From Halobacteriales archaeon QH_10_67_13 (lineage in GTDB: Archaea; Halobacteriota; Halobacteria; Halobacteriales; Haloarculaceae), in assembly GCA_003021335.1 (NCBI GenBank), contig PXQL01000039.1:1-16713 (forward strand): a stretch of DNA of 16,713 nt. The letters are read 5' to 3'. The position numbers were made by a program, and so were the translations under genes. The notes under the pieces are model-generated. The model saw only the letters and a list, made by a program, of their open reading frames with translations, searched no databases and was not told the origin of the DNA. Below, one piece after another: positions 7,739 through 14,527 of the stretch; position 1 is the first letter of the stretch; every line of letters starts with the position of its first letter.

Positions 7739-8535
7739 CAGTCGATCTGTGCCTCGAAGTGTCGTGGCTGTCTGTCGTCCCCGCCGGTCTCCTCGGTCGA
7801 CCCGTTCCGGTAGATCGTGTCCATCGCGCGCTCATCGAGATCGTCCGGCAGCCCGTCGAAGACGATCCGTCCGTCCGACAGCCCGATGATCCGGTCCGCG
7901 TGTGCCCGCGCCAGGGGTACCTCGTGGATGTTGATCGTCACCGGGATCTTCTCCTCGGCGGCGATCTCGGTCAGCAGCTCCAGGACCGCGCGGCTGGTCT
8001 CGGGATCGAGACTCGAGGTCGGCTCATCGGCGAGGATGATCTTCGGCTGCTGGAGAACCGCCCGGGCGATCCCGACCCGCTGGCGCTGGCCCCCCGAGAG
8101 CTCGTCGACCCGGTCGTCCTCGTGGCCCGCGAGCCCGACGCGGTCGAGCGTGGCGTAGGCCCGCTGGATGTCCTCCGACGGGAACTTCCGACGGAACGCC
8201 CGCCAGCTGCTGACGTATCCCAGCCGGCCCGACAGCACGTTCTCCATGGCGGTCAGCCGCTCGACCAGCGCGTACTCCTGAAAGACCATGCCGATCTCCC
8301 GGCGCGCGCGCCGGAGCTCCCTGCTCGACAGGGCCGTGAGTTCGGTCCCGTCGAGCTGTACCGTGCCGCTCGTTGGCTCGGTGAGGCGGTTGATACACTC
8401 GATGAGCGTACTCTTGCCGGCGCCGCTCGGGCCGATGATCGCCACGATGTCGTTTGCCGCGATCTCGAAAGAGACCCCTCGAAGCGCCCGCTCGCCACCC
8501 TCGTAGACTTTCTCGAGATCCGTGACCGACAGCAT
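7738..8535 (-). CDS. phnC: Phosphonate-type ABC transporter ATP-binding protein
   Basis: ATPase that drives the PhnE permeases from the cytoplasmic face. It has 265 residues. All the nucleotide-binding motifs are present: Walker [10 protein letters not shown] (35-43), Q-loop Gln86 in MVFQEYAL, signature LSGGQRQR (146-153), Walker B IILADE (166-171), and the switch His204. The ETVE-like insertion between Q-loop and signature ([18 protein letters not shown]) is typical of PhnC rather than other ABC ATPases. The ATG at 8535 follows the phnD stop with no gap. The C-terminus has a Glu/Asp-rich tail of about 25 residues, usual for haloarchaea. Confidence 0.94.
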   Translation of the reverse strand: MLSVTDLEKVYEGGERALRGVSFEIAANDIVAIIGPSGAGKSTLIECINRLTEPTSGTVQLDGTELTALSSRELRRARREIGMVFQEYALVERLTAMENVLSGRLGYVSSWRAFRRKFPSEDIQRAYATLDRVGLAGHEDDRVDELSGGQRQRVGIARAVLQQPKIILADEPTSSLDPETSRAVLELLTEIAAEEKIPVTINIHEVPLARAHADRIIGLSDGRIVFDGLPDDLDERAMDTIYRNGSTEETGGDDRQPRHFEAQID

Positions 8536-9654
8536 CTAAATCTGGTCGACTTGGTAATCGACCTCGTTTTGTTCCTGGATCTGGAGGATCACGTCCCAGT
8601 TGGTTGCGTAGTCGATCTCAATGAACTGACCGCGCTCGTAGAACTCCTCGATCGACGTGCCCGCGTAGTCGTACTCGAGATGCGAGGCGACGATCCCCTC
8701 CTGCAGCTCGGGGGTCAACCGGGGGTTCACGGAAAAGCCCGTCGTCGGGAACGGATCGCTTGAGTAGACGACTTTCAACTCGTCCGGGTCGACCTCGCCG
8801 GAGTCGGCCTGTCTGAACAGCACGGTGCTCGCAATCGGTGCCGCCTCGTAATCGCCCGCGGCGACGCCACGGATGCTGTTCTCGTGACTCCCCGAGAACT
8901 CGAACTCGTAGTCCTCGCCCGGGGCGACGCCCTCGGAGCTGAACAGCGCGACCGGCGCCTGGTGTCCGGAGTTCGAGGTCTCCTCGACGTGGGCGATGTC
9001 CGCACCCGCTATGTCTCCGAGCGAGGAGATCGAGCTGTCCGCCTGCGTGAGCACCCACAGCTTGTACCCGAACTGGCCCTCGCTGACCTGCATCGCGAAC
9101 GGCCGCGCCCCGGCGATGTTGACCGCGAACGGCACCGTCCCCGTCGAGAACCCGGTGACGTGAAGCCGGTCAGCCCGCATCGCCTCGATCTGTGCTGCGG
9201 AACTGTCGAGAGGATTGACGGTGACGCTCCGCCCGGTCTCGGCCTCCATGTTCTCGACCAGCGGCGCCCAGATGTCCCCGTAGGCGTCCGGATCCTCCGT
9301 CGGCACGACCGAGAACTCGATCGTGTCGGGATCGAGCTGATCTCCTGGCGAGGGCGTCTCCGGGACGGGGTTTCCGTACCGTGGCTCGTCCCGTTGTTCC
9401 ATCGACTCGAGCAGCGCCGGCGAGCCGACGTGAAACTCGTCTTCGAGCAGCGTCGAGGCCAGCTGCGGAAAAGCGGGATCTTCCGAATCCCACTCCGGGA
9501 AGTCCTCCTCGCTCCCTGCCGTGTCGTCGCCGTCATCGTCGCCCGTACAGCCGGCCAGTCCCGCCACCCCGGCCGCGCCGGCCGCCGTCACGAACCGCCG
9601 CCGCGTCGTCCACTCGTATGATACTCCGGCCCCCTCCTCGTGGCGTTCTGACAT
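8536..9654 (-). CDS. phnD: Phosphonate-type ABC transporter substrate-binding lipoprotein
   Basis: Cell-surface binding protein that delivers substrate to the PhnCEE importer. It has 372 residues. The N-terminus has a twin-arginine export signal (TTRRRF) followed by an Ala/Gly-rich stretch and a lipobox LAGC, so it is a Tat-exported lipoprotein as usual for haloarchaea; an acidic linker follows. The mature part has PhnD-like features: FSVVPTEDPDAY, DRLHVTGFSTGT and SNSGHQAP for the anion-binding pocket. I start at ATG 9654, not the in-frame TTG at 9675, because the TATA box at 9687-9694 puts the transcript start near 9664. It is the first gene of the operon. No C-P lyase or phosphonatase is in the window, so the substrate could also be phosphite or a phosphate ester. 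Confidence 0.9.
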   Translation of the reverse strand: MSERHEEGAGVSYEWTTRRRFVTAAGAAGVAGLAGCTGDDDGDDTAGSEEDFPEWDSEDPAFPQLASTLLEDEFHVGSPALLESMEQRDEPRYGNPVPETPSPGDQLDPDTIEFSVVPTEDPDAYGDIWAPLVENMEAETGRSVTVNPLDSSAAQIEAMRADRLHVTGFSTGTVPFAVNIAGARPFAMQVSEGQFGYKLWVLTQADSSISSLGDIAGADIAHVEETSNSGHQAPVALFSSEGVAPGEDYEFEFSGSHENSIRGVAAGDYEAAPIASTVLFRQADSGEVDPDELKVVYSSDPFPTTGFSVNPRLTPELQEGIVASHLEYDYAGTSIEEFYERGQFIEIDYATNWDVILQIQEQNEVDYQVDQI

Positions 9655-9686
9655 CACGGGAATCCGCCACGGCAACGGTTAACAAG

Positions 9687-9694
9687 TTTTATAA
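9687..9694 (-). promoter_or_regulatory. TATA box of the phnDCEE operon
   Basis: The minus strand reads TTATAAAA inside a 17-base A/T tract, the strongest TATA signal in the window. A start about 26 bases downstream lies near 9664, giving a leader of about ten bases before the ATG at 9654. The spacing supports that start codon. Confidence 0.72.
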
Positions 9695-9720
9695 TTTTTA
9701 TATGTACGGCTACGAGAGCA

Positions 9721-9749
9721 GTACGTACCGGTACAGAGTGAACGTACGT
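9721..9749. promoter_or_regulatory. Palindrome cluster upstream of the phn promoter, possible operator
   Basis: GTACCGGTAC (9725-9734) and ACGTACGT (9742-9749) are perfect palindromes, and GTAC recurs at 9721. They sit about 30-60 bases upstream of the phnD TATA box, where haloarchaeal activators bind. They could be sites for a phosphate-responsive regulator, but I cannot match them to a known motif. The cluster is close to the end of purE (stop at 9768) and could instead be part of its 3' region. Confidence 0.35.
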
Positions 9750-9767
9750 CCCCCGACTGGTGGCCGT

Positions 9768-10412
9768 CTATCCGTCTCGCTGGTCGCGAAAGCCCGGCGT
9801 CCCGAGCGAGTGCAGCTCCTCGGAGACCGTCCCGACGCCGTCTTTCTGCCCGTCGTGAACGGCTCGGAGCTGACCCCGGAGCTTCTCGTCCCCGCGGGCG
9901 AGGATCTGAGCCGCCGACAGCCCCGCGTTAAAGGACTTGCCGGCGTCGACAGCCGTTAAGGGCGCCCCGGTCGGCATCCCGATGACCGACGAGACAGACT
10001 TCTCCTGGACCGGTACGCCGATCACGGGCAGCGGGTAGGCGATCGAAGCGAGCATGTTCGGCAGGTCGGCGCTCTTCCCGCCGGCGCCGGCGATCAGTAC
10101 CTCCAGCCCGCGATCGATCGCCGTCTCGCCGTAGGCGTAGAGTAGCTCGGGCGTCCGGTGGGCCGAGACGACGTGGGTCTCGAAGCTGAACCGCGACTCC
10201 GGCGGATCGTCGTATTCGGTCTGTTCCTCGATCCCGAGCTCGGTCAGCGCGTCGTGGGCCCCGCTCATAACCTCGAGATCCGAGTCCGACCCCATCACGA
10301 TCCCGACATCAGGCGTCGTCGCGGCCGGACGATCGGCCGCGGCCTCCGATCGGAGCCGTTCGAGAAGCGCATCGAGCGCGCCCGCGTCCGTGTCGTCGGT
10401 CCCTTCGTCCAT
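9768..10412 (-). CDS. purE: N5-carboxyaminoimidazole ribonucleotide mutase
   Basis: PurE converts N5-CAIR to CAIR in purine synthesis. It has 214 residues: an acidic N-terminal extension of about 38, then the PurE fold. Class I landmarks are GIVMGSDSDLEVM near residue 40, VVSAHRTPELLYAY, AGAGGKSADLPNM and IGVPVQEKSVSSVIGMPTGAPL. The ATG at 10412 gives the usual haloarchaeal N-terminus; a longer in-frame reading has no family support. Haloarchaeal purE normally follows purK. Here purK is absent: upstream lies the divergent nuoA, and downstream the phn operon. Whether purK is elsewhere cannot be seen. A weak TATA-like spot (minus strand, near 10436-10442) would make the transcript almost leaderless. 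Confidence 0.93.
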   Translation of the reverse strand: MDEGTDDTDAGALDALLERLRSEAAADRPAATTPDVGIVMGSDSDLEVMSGAHDALTELGIEEQTEYDDPPESRFSFETHVVSAHRTPELLYAYGETAIDRGLEVLIAGAGGKSADLPNMLASIAYPLPVIGVPVQEKSVSSVIGMPTGAPLTAVDAGKSFNAGLSAAQILARGDEKLRGQLRAVHDGQKDGVGTVSEELHSLGTPGFRDQRDG

Positions 10413-10581
10413 ACCGGCGGTGTGGCCCCCCGCAAGGTAAGACTGCCGTCCCGACTCTATCCACATCGGGCGTGCGCTGAGTGTGTCCGCGGTGCCCGGC
10501 CAAGGGGTGGCAGCCGGCGAGCCGACGGTCGGTCGAACCCGACGGGTTATCTGTGCGCACGATAAGTCACTCCGAAGTCCG

Positions 10582-10989
10582 ATGAGCGATTGGATCGCCA
10601 TCGCGGCACTCGTCGTCGTCGCCGGGCTCGTGGCCGCGAGCATGATGGGGCTGTCTTAGTTGCTCCGTCCGAGCGCGCCCACGCGGGGCAAGCGCGCCGC
10701 CTACGAGAGCGGCGAGGTTCCGACCGGGGAGAGCCGGAACGTGCGGTTCAACGTCCAGTACTACCGGGTCGCGCTGCTGTTTGTCGTCTTCGACGTCGAG
10801 CTCGCATTTATTAGCCCGTGGGCGGTCGCCTTCGACGGGGCGGCCGCTGGGGCCGGCTTTCTCCGGGTCGCGGCACCGATGGCGGCGTTTCTGGCCGTGC
10901 TGGTCGCCGGGCTCGCGTGGGCCTGGCAGAAAGACGCCCTGGCGTTGACGACCGCTCCGCCCGCACCCGAATCGGAGCCGGACCGATGA
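10582..10989 (+). pseudogene. nuoA: NADH dehydrogenase-like complex subunit A, internal stop
   Basis: NuoA is a small membrane subunit of complex I. The frame from ATG 10582 has 135 codons before the stop, the normal length, but codon 26 is TAG (10657-10659), right after the first membrane helix. The remaining frame is intact: GKRAAYESGEVPTG, RFNVQYYRVALLFVVFDVE, and two further hydrophobic helices. Family members have an amino acid, typically Ser or Ala, before LLRPS. TAG is used as a normal stop by phnD, nuoI and maeB here, so recoding is unlikely. Restart at TTG 10660 is possible but would lose helix 1. The segment FISPW replaces the usual IFPW, a further sign of relaxed constraint (inference). 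The stop overlaps the nuoB start as ATGA. Confidence 0.85.
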
Positions 10990-11495
10990 GCGAGGAGACC
11001 CTTCCCGACGCGGCGGCCGACGGCGAGCGCCCGACCCGGGCACGCCGGGAGATCGACGATCGGTTCAACTCCCGCCTGCGGCAGGCGTTCGGGACGACGT
11101 CGTTCATTCTCACCAAGCTCGACCGGTTCATGGACTGGGTGCGGGGCAACTCGATGTTCATGCTCCAGTTCGGGATCGCCTGCTGTAGCATCGAAATGAT
11201 GCACACCTACGCTACCAAGCACGATCTCGACCGGTTCGGCGCTGGCGTCCCGCGGGCCTCGCCGCGCCAGGCCGACGTGATCATCGTCCCCGGCACGATC
11301 GTCTCGAAGTTCGGGCCCCGGATGCAGCGGGTCTACGACCAGATGCCCAAGCCGAAGTTCGTCGTCTCGATGGGGGCGTGTACGATCTCCGGCGGGCCCT
11401 TCCAGGAGGGGTACAACGTTATCAAGGGCGTCGAGAAGATTATTCCCGTCGACATCCACGTCCCGGGCTGTCCGCCCCGCCCCGAGGCGCTGTGA
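10986..11495 (+). CDS. nuoB: Complex I-like subunit B, C-terminus missing
   Basis: NuoB carries iron-sulfur cluster N2, which passes electrons to quinone. It has 169 residues, against about 230 in haloarchaeal relatives. All four cluster ligands remain: Cys66 and Cys67 (IACCSIE), Cys132 (GACTIS) and Cys162 (VPGCPPRPEAL). The frame stops at PEAL, where relatives continue for about 60 residues. The stop TGA overlaps a GTG that begins nuoI. In haloarchaea nuoCD and nuoH (nearly 3 kb) lie between nuoB and nuoI, so a deletion joined the two. The N2 protein might fold, but without NuoCD and NuoH it has no partner here. Confidence 0.9.
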   Translation: MSEETLPDAAADGERPTRARREIDDRFNSRLRQAFGTTSFILTKLDRFMDWVRGNSMFMLQFGIACCSIEMMHTYATKHDLDRFGAGVPRASPRQADVIIVPGTIVSKFGPRMQRVYDQMPKPKFVVSMGACTISGGPFQEGYNVIKGVEKIIPVDIHVPGCPPRPEAL

Positions 11496-11952
11496 TCGAC
11501 GTGCTCAAGTCGATGGCTACGACGATGAAACACGCCCTCGCCGGCGAGACCTTCACCGTCAGCTACCCCGAGGAGGCCCCCGAGGTCTCCCAGCGGTTCC
11601 GGGGGTACACAAGTTCAGCCAACAGCGGTGTATCTGGTGTCGCCAGTGCGAGTCGGTCTGCCCCAACGACACGATCCAGATCGTCACCGACGACCACCGG
11701 ACGGGCGAGCAGTTCAACCTCCACATCGGCCAGTGTCTGTACTGTCGGCTCTGCGAGGAGGTCTGTCGCGTCGACGCGATCGTGCTCACCGAGCAGTTCG
11801 AGTTCACCGGCAAGACTGCAGACGACCTGGCCTACGGCATGGAGGAGCTGAAACGGGTTCCCTGGTACGAGGGCACCGACCCGCTCGCTGCCCGGGAGCC
11901 GGATCGCGAGGCCTGGGTCGGCGAGGGGGACGGCGAGATAGACTACCAGTAG
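11492..11952 (+). pseudogene. nuoI: Complex I-like subunit I (2[4Fe-4S] ferredoxin-like), frameshifted
   Basis: NuoI carries two [4Fe-4S] clusters (N6a/N6b). From GTG 11492 the frame reads IDVLKSMATTMKHAL and on to VSQRFRG, then is lost at a G run (11601-11605). With one more G it continues VHKFSQQRCIWCRQC to a TAG at 11950-11952. With the base restored the length is 153 residues, exactly normal. Both CxxCxxCxxxC motifs are intact in the second frame (CIWCRQCESVC and CLYCRLCEEVC), although the second is followed by Arg instead of the usual Pro. A one-base loss in a homopolymer may be a sequencing error or a true mutation. No nuoJ, K, L, M or N follows; the next gene is convergent, four bases away. 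Confidence 0.87.
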
Positions 11953-11956
11953 CGGG

Positions 11957-12559
11957 TTAGAACGCGGCCCCGTCGCCGTCGGGGAGCTCCTGGAACAGCG
12001 ACTCGTAGTCGTCGTCGAACCCCGCCGTTGCGGGGTCTGCCTCCTCTTTGAGCTCGTCGACGCGGGCGACCATCTGTTGGTACTCCTCGTTGTTTTCCAG
12101 TTCTGCCCGGGGCTTTTCGGCCTCGAGGGTGGCCTTCTTCGAGGTCAGCGCGAAGTACTCCTGGACCGTCTCGTCGTAGGCGTCGCGCTCGCGCATCGAC
12201 GTGACGGCCTCGTCGAGGTCCTCGCGCATCACGGGCTTTGTCAGGTAATCGTCGAACTCCATCGAGACGATGTCGAAGTCCGGGTCGACGGCCGTCACCA
12301 TCACGACCCGACAGTCGAGCTCCCGCTCGCGGAACCGCTCGAGAATCTCGTCGCCGGAGTAATCCGGCATCTGCCGATCGAGCAGAACCACGTCGACGGT
12401 CTCGTCTGCCTTCTTGAGGGCTTCTCCCCCGTTGTAGGCCGTCCTAACCTCGTAATCCATCTCTAACCAGGCGGCGTACAGGTCGGCAATGTCCTCCTCG
12501 TCGTCGACGACCAGTACCGTCTCGCTCTCGGTCGCGTCTGTGTCTGCTGTGGCAGCCAT
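11957..12559 (-). CDS. Response regulator with HalX domain
   Basis: A haloarchaeal two-component receiver protein. It has 200 residues. The receiver (about 14-122) has the acidic pocket Asp19/Asp20, the phosphorylated Asp61 in LLDRQMPDYSGDEIL, Thr89 and Lys108 in TKPV. The C-terminal part (about 125-195), with SKKATLEAEKPRAELENNEEY, matches the HalX domain, a helical output domain of unknown action. There is no DNA-binding domain. I start at ATG 12559; the in-frame ATG at 12592 is unlikely because the TATA box at 12605-12614 puts the transcript start near 12583. No histidine kinase is adjacent. Its target is unknown; it converges on the nuo remnant. Confidence 0.9.
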   Translation of the reverse strand: MAATADTDATESETVLVVDDEEDIADLYAAWLEMDYEVRTAYNGGEALKKADETVDVVLLDRQMPDYSGDEILERFRERELDCRVVMVTAVDPDFDIVSMEFDDYLTKPVMREDLDEAVTSMRERDAYDETVQEYFALTSKKATLEAEKPRAELENNEEYQQMVARVDELKEEADPATAGFDDDYESLFQELPDGDGAAF

Positions 12560-12604
12560 TAGATCCCCCGAGATGATCCTCGTGATAGACATTCCGGATG
12601 GTAT

Positions 12605-12614
12605 GATTTAAATC
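12605..12614 (-). promoter_or_regulatory. TATA box of the HalX regulator gene
   Basis: The ten-base palindrome GATTTAAATC lies 46-55 bases upstream of the ATG at 12559. A start about 26 bases downstream would give a leader of about 24 bases. Being palindromic it could also serve the divergent gene, but the distance to ATG 12687 is too long for that. Confidence 0.55.
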
Positions 12615-12686
12615 CGGCTTGCCCGTTATCACAGTTGATACTGACCCGGTCAAAACCCGTATGAGGGCGTGCCCGTCAGAGCCGAT

Positions 12687-13178
12687 ATGGCGTCGGACCC
12701 GACGGTGATCCGCTCGATCGCGGTGTCGACGGAGGATCTGGCTGCTGCCGTCGAGTTCACCCGCACAAGCGGCGACGATGTCGCCCTCCGAATCACCCCG
12801 CCATTCAGCGGCCGGATGCGGGCCCGCATCCACGCCGGCAACCGCGATGACGCCGGCGATCCGGCGCCGGTACCGGTGTACGTCCCGCCGGCCCGCCTGC
12901 TCGCGCCGTCTGCGCCGGATATTCTCCGCCCGCCCGAGACCGCCGACCGGCTCCGGGCCGATCCGGCCGAAATCTACTCCGTCGAGCGCCACCGGGAGTA
13001 CCACGCCGCCGCGCTGGCGGACTGGCGTCGGGAACTGCTCGGGGCCGTCAGCGACCGCGCGACCATCGACACCCCAGCCGGGGAGACGACGGTGACGGTG
13101 GTGGTGCTTGGCGATCTCGATGACCGCGACGGTCGCGCCCCGGCCGAGGACACGCAACCGGATGAGAACCCTCAATAA
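12687..13178 (+). CDS. Conserved haloarchaeal protein of unknown function
   Basis: A 163-residue protein that I recognise as a widespread haloarchaeal family without known function (I believe a DUF8009-type protein, not certain). It opens with MASDPTVIRSIAVSTEDLAAAVEFTRTS, an alpha/beta-looking start, has the conserved ITPPFSGRMRARIH, then a proline-rich stretch, and a conserved RHREYHAAALADWRREL helix. There is no signal peptide or membrane segment, and the C-terminal 20 residues are polar and probably disordered. A GTG at 12669 is in frame but the ATG at 12687 fits relatives. It is divergent from the response regulator and followed by two small genes in the same direction. Relatives look non-enzymatic (inference). 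Confidence 0.75.
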   Translation: MASDPTVIRSIAVSTEDLAAAVEFTRTSGDDVALRITPPFSGRMRARIHAGNRDDAGDPAPVPVYVPPARLLAPSAPDILRPPETADRLRADPAEIYSVERHREYHAAALADWRRELLGAVSDRATIDTPAGETTVTVVVLGDLDDRDGRAPAEDTQPDENPQ

Positions 13179-13270
13179 AACGTTTCCGCGGCGGAACATC
13201 GGTCTGAGTTGTCCCGAACACGTCGGTTACGCCGGTAAAACGGGCTGAAACGTGCCGAAAGCTCGCCTGG

Positions 13271-13277
13271 TTATATG
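13271..13277 (+). promoter_or_regulatory. Promoter of small membrane protein gene
   Basis: TTATATG follows GC-rich sequence. A start about 26 bases downstream would fall near 13300. This is at or just after the ATG at 13297, and gives a leader of about 14 bases for the ATG at 13315, which I prefer. Confidence 0.5.
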
Positions 13278-13314
13278 CTGTTGGGTGTACTACAAGATGG
13301 TAAGTGAGTTATTG

Positions 13315-13536
13315 ATGCCCCGACGATTCCAGCTCCCGACGTTTGCCGCCGAACTCGGATCGGTCCCCGAGCTCGCGAGTGCGATCGTCTCGCGGGTCGC
13401 GTTCTGGGTGGTGGTGGGCGTCCCGTTCCTGTCCCTCCCGCTTTTGGCCACCGGACTCGACTCGCAGACGACCGTCGCGGCCTTCCTCGGCCTGCTCGCG
13501 GTCAACCTGCTCGCGTTGGTTCTCAGCCGGTACTGA
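13315..13536 (+). CDS. Small membrane protein, unknown function
   Basis: A 73-residue protein with two predicted membrane helices (about 24-45 and 52-70) and a short amphipathic N-terminus (MPRRFQLPTFAAELG). In-frame starts exist at 13252 (GTG) and 13297 (ATG); the first would precede the promoter. I chose 13315 because of the TATA distance, but 13297 (79 residues) is possible. It sits before the RNase HI-like gene, and I recall a similar small gene in that place in other haloarchaea. Nothing more can be said about its function. Confidence 0.65.
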   Translation: MPRRFQLPTFAAELGSVPELASAIVSRVAFWVVVGVPFLSLPLLATGLDSQTTVAAFLGLLAVNLLALVLSRY

Positions 13537-13546
13537 CGCCAGCATA

Positions 13547-13553
13547 CTTAATA
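13547..13553 (+). promoter_or_regulatory. TATA box of the RNase HI-like gene
   Basis: CTTAATA is centred 26 bases before the ATG at 13576, so the transcript would be leaderless, which is common in haloarchaea. The box lies just after the stop of the preceding small gene (13536), so the two genes probably have separate promoters. Confidence 0.6.
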
Positions 13554-13575
13554 GGGCCGCTCCGCAACTGGTAGT

Positions 13576-14193
13576 ATGGCCACGTACGGCCGGTCGTCGC
13601 TGCGGGACCTGTTCGATGAGGCGCCGACGCCACACATCGCCCACCCGCCACACACCCATCACCGGGATTTCTACCTGGCTACAGACGGCTCGTTTCGCGA
13701 CGCCGGCGGCGGGCTGGGCGTCGTGATCGAGACTCGGGACGGGCGACGGGTGGCCCGGCTGTCCGTTCCCGACGAGCCTCCGGACAACAACGTCGCCGAG
13801 TACAGGGCGTTGCACCTGGGGCTCGACGTGCTCTCGGACCGCTCTCCGGCCGACGCCCGGGTCGGGCTGCTCGTCGATCACGACCAGCTGGCTGCCAACG
13901 TGAACGCCTCGGTGCTCTCGGCCCGGGACGGTCGCCCCGGGCTCCACCAGGTGTCGATTCCACACGATACGGGGCTGCACTGGCGGGGAATTAGGGCCCG
14001 ACTCCGCGGGCTTGGGGCGGTCCGTGCCGCCCGTATTCCGAGCGGCACAAACCCTGCCCATCCGCTCGCGAACACTCCCGAAGAGTACGCCCACCTCAGC
14101 GAGGCCGCGCGGCGGTGTGTCCGCCCCGCCCCGCTCGCCGACGGGGAGTCGGTCCCCCCGCCATCCCGGGCCGACCGGACGGCGAGCGACTGA
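13576..14193 (+). CDS. rnhA: RNase HI-like protein
   Basis: A protein of the RNase H fold. It has 205 residues. Three acidic positions line up with the RNase HI active site: Asp37 (ATDGSF), Glu75 (NNVAEYRALHLGL) and Asp101 (LVDHDQLA). The fourth acid of classical RNase HI is not visible in the last motif (GTNPAHPLANTP), where an Asn stands near the expected Asp. The His-rich N-terminus (residues 18-30) is not part of the fold and is typical of this haloarchaeal family (recalled). This type may be a reduced-activity relative, and an actual hybrid-cleaving role is unproven. The ATG at 13576 is fixed by the TATA box. It is not visibly linked in function to its neighbours. Confidence 0.82.
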   Translation: MATYGRSSLRDLFDEAPTPHIAHPPHTHHRDFYLATDGSFRDAGGGLGVVIETRDGRRVARLSVPDEPPDNNVAEYRALHLGLDVLSDRSPADARVGLLVDHDQLAANVNASVLSARDGRPGLHQVSIPHDTGLHWRGIRARLRGLGAVRAARIPSGTNPAHPLANTPEEYAHLSEAARRCVRPAPLADGESVPPPSRADRTASD

Positions 14194-14263
14194 TCGCTCC
14201 GTTCTCTTTATTTCGTCGCCCTCGTCGGACTTCTCTCGGGTGGCTTCGCGGGATCAGAAAAAC

Positions 14264-14271
14264 GTTTAATA
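14264..14271 (+). promoter_or_regulatory. TATA box of small membrane protein gene
   Basis: GTTTAATA, within an AT-rich stretch, puts the transcript start near 14294. A Shine-Dalgarno-like GGTGGTGA (14297-14304) then lies seven bases before the ATG at 14312. This is the best ribosome binding site in the window and fixes that start. Confidence 0.6.
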
Positions 14272-14311
14272 CTGATCGTTTAGCTACATCTATACGGGTG
14301 GTGAACAGCTA

Positions 14312-14527
14312 ATGATGACCAGTACCAACTCGACGGTTCGGGGACCCGCGGCGATCTCGTGGTACGACCTCCTGCTCTGTGCGATCCCGGTCGCGTTCGT
14401 GCTCCCGCTCGCGGCCGCAACCGTCCTGTCGGTACCGATTGAGGCCGCCGTCGGGGTCGGCGCGGTTGTGAGCCTGCTGTTCGTGGTCGACGCGCTCGTC
14501 GTCCATCCGCCGGCAGATACGTCCTGA
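14312..14527 (+). CDS. Small membrane protein, unknown function
   Basis: A 71-residue protein with two hydrophobic segments (about 18-40 and 46-64), suggesting a two-helix membrane protein. The N-terminus is polar (MMTSTNSTVRG) and the C-terminus short and hydrophilic. It has its own TATA box and a good ribosome binding site. The stop directly abuts the stop of the convergent malic enzyme gene (14527/14528). Similar small two-helix proteins are common in haloarchaea, without known function. Confidence 0.72.
   Translation: MMTSTNSTVRGPAAISWYDLLLCAIPVAFVLPLAAATVLSVPIEAAVGVGAVVSLLFVVDALVVHPPADTS

Noticed and set aside
7759..8763. Plus-strand open frame (334 codons) antisense to phnC and phnD
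   Set aside because: Shadow; no domain and no promoter.
10413..10643. Longer purE reading with upstream start
   Set aside because: The added residues have no PurE similarity and run into the nuoA 5' region; ATG 10412 gives the usual N-terminus.
10657..10659. Pyrrolysine or other recoding of TAG in nuoA
   Set aside because: TAG ends phnD, nuoI and maeB in this window, and the neighbouring nuo genes are also damaged, so a plain nonsense mutation is simpler.
13184..13196. Inverted repeat TTCCGC-G-GCGGAA after the unknown gene as terminator
   Set aside because: Only six pairs with a one-base loop and no T-run; archaeal termination relies on T-tracts.
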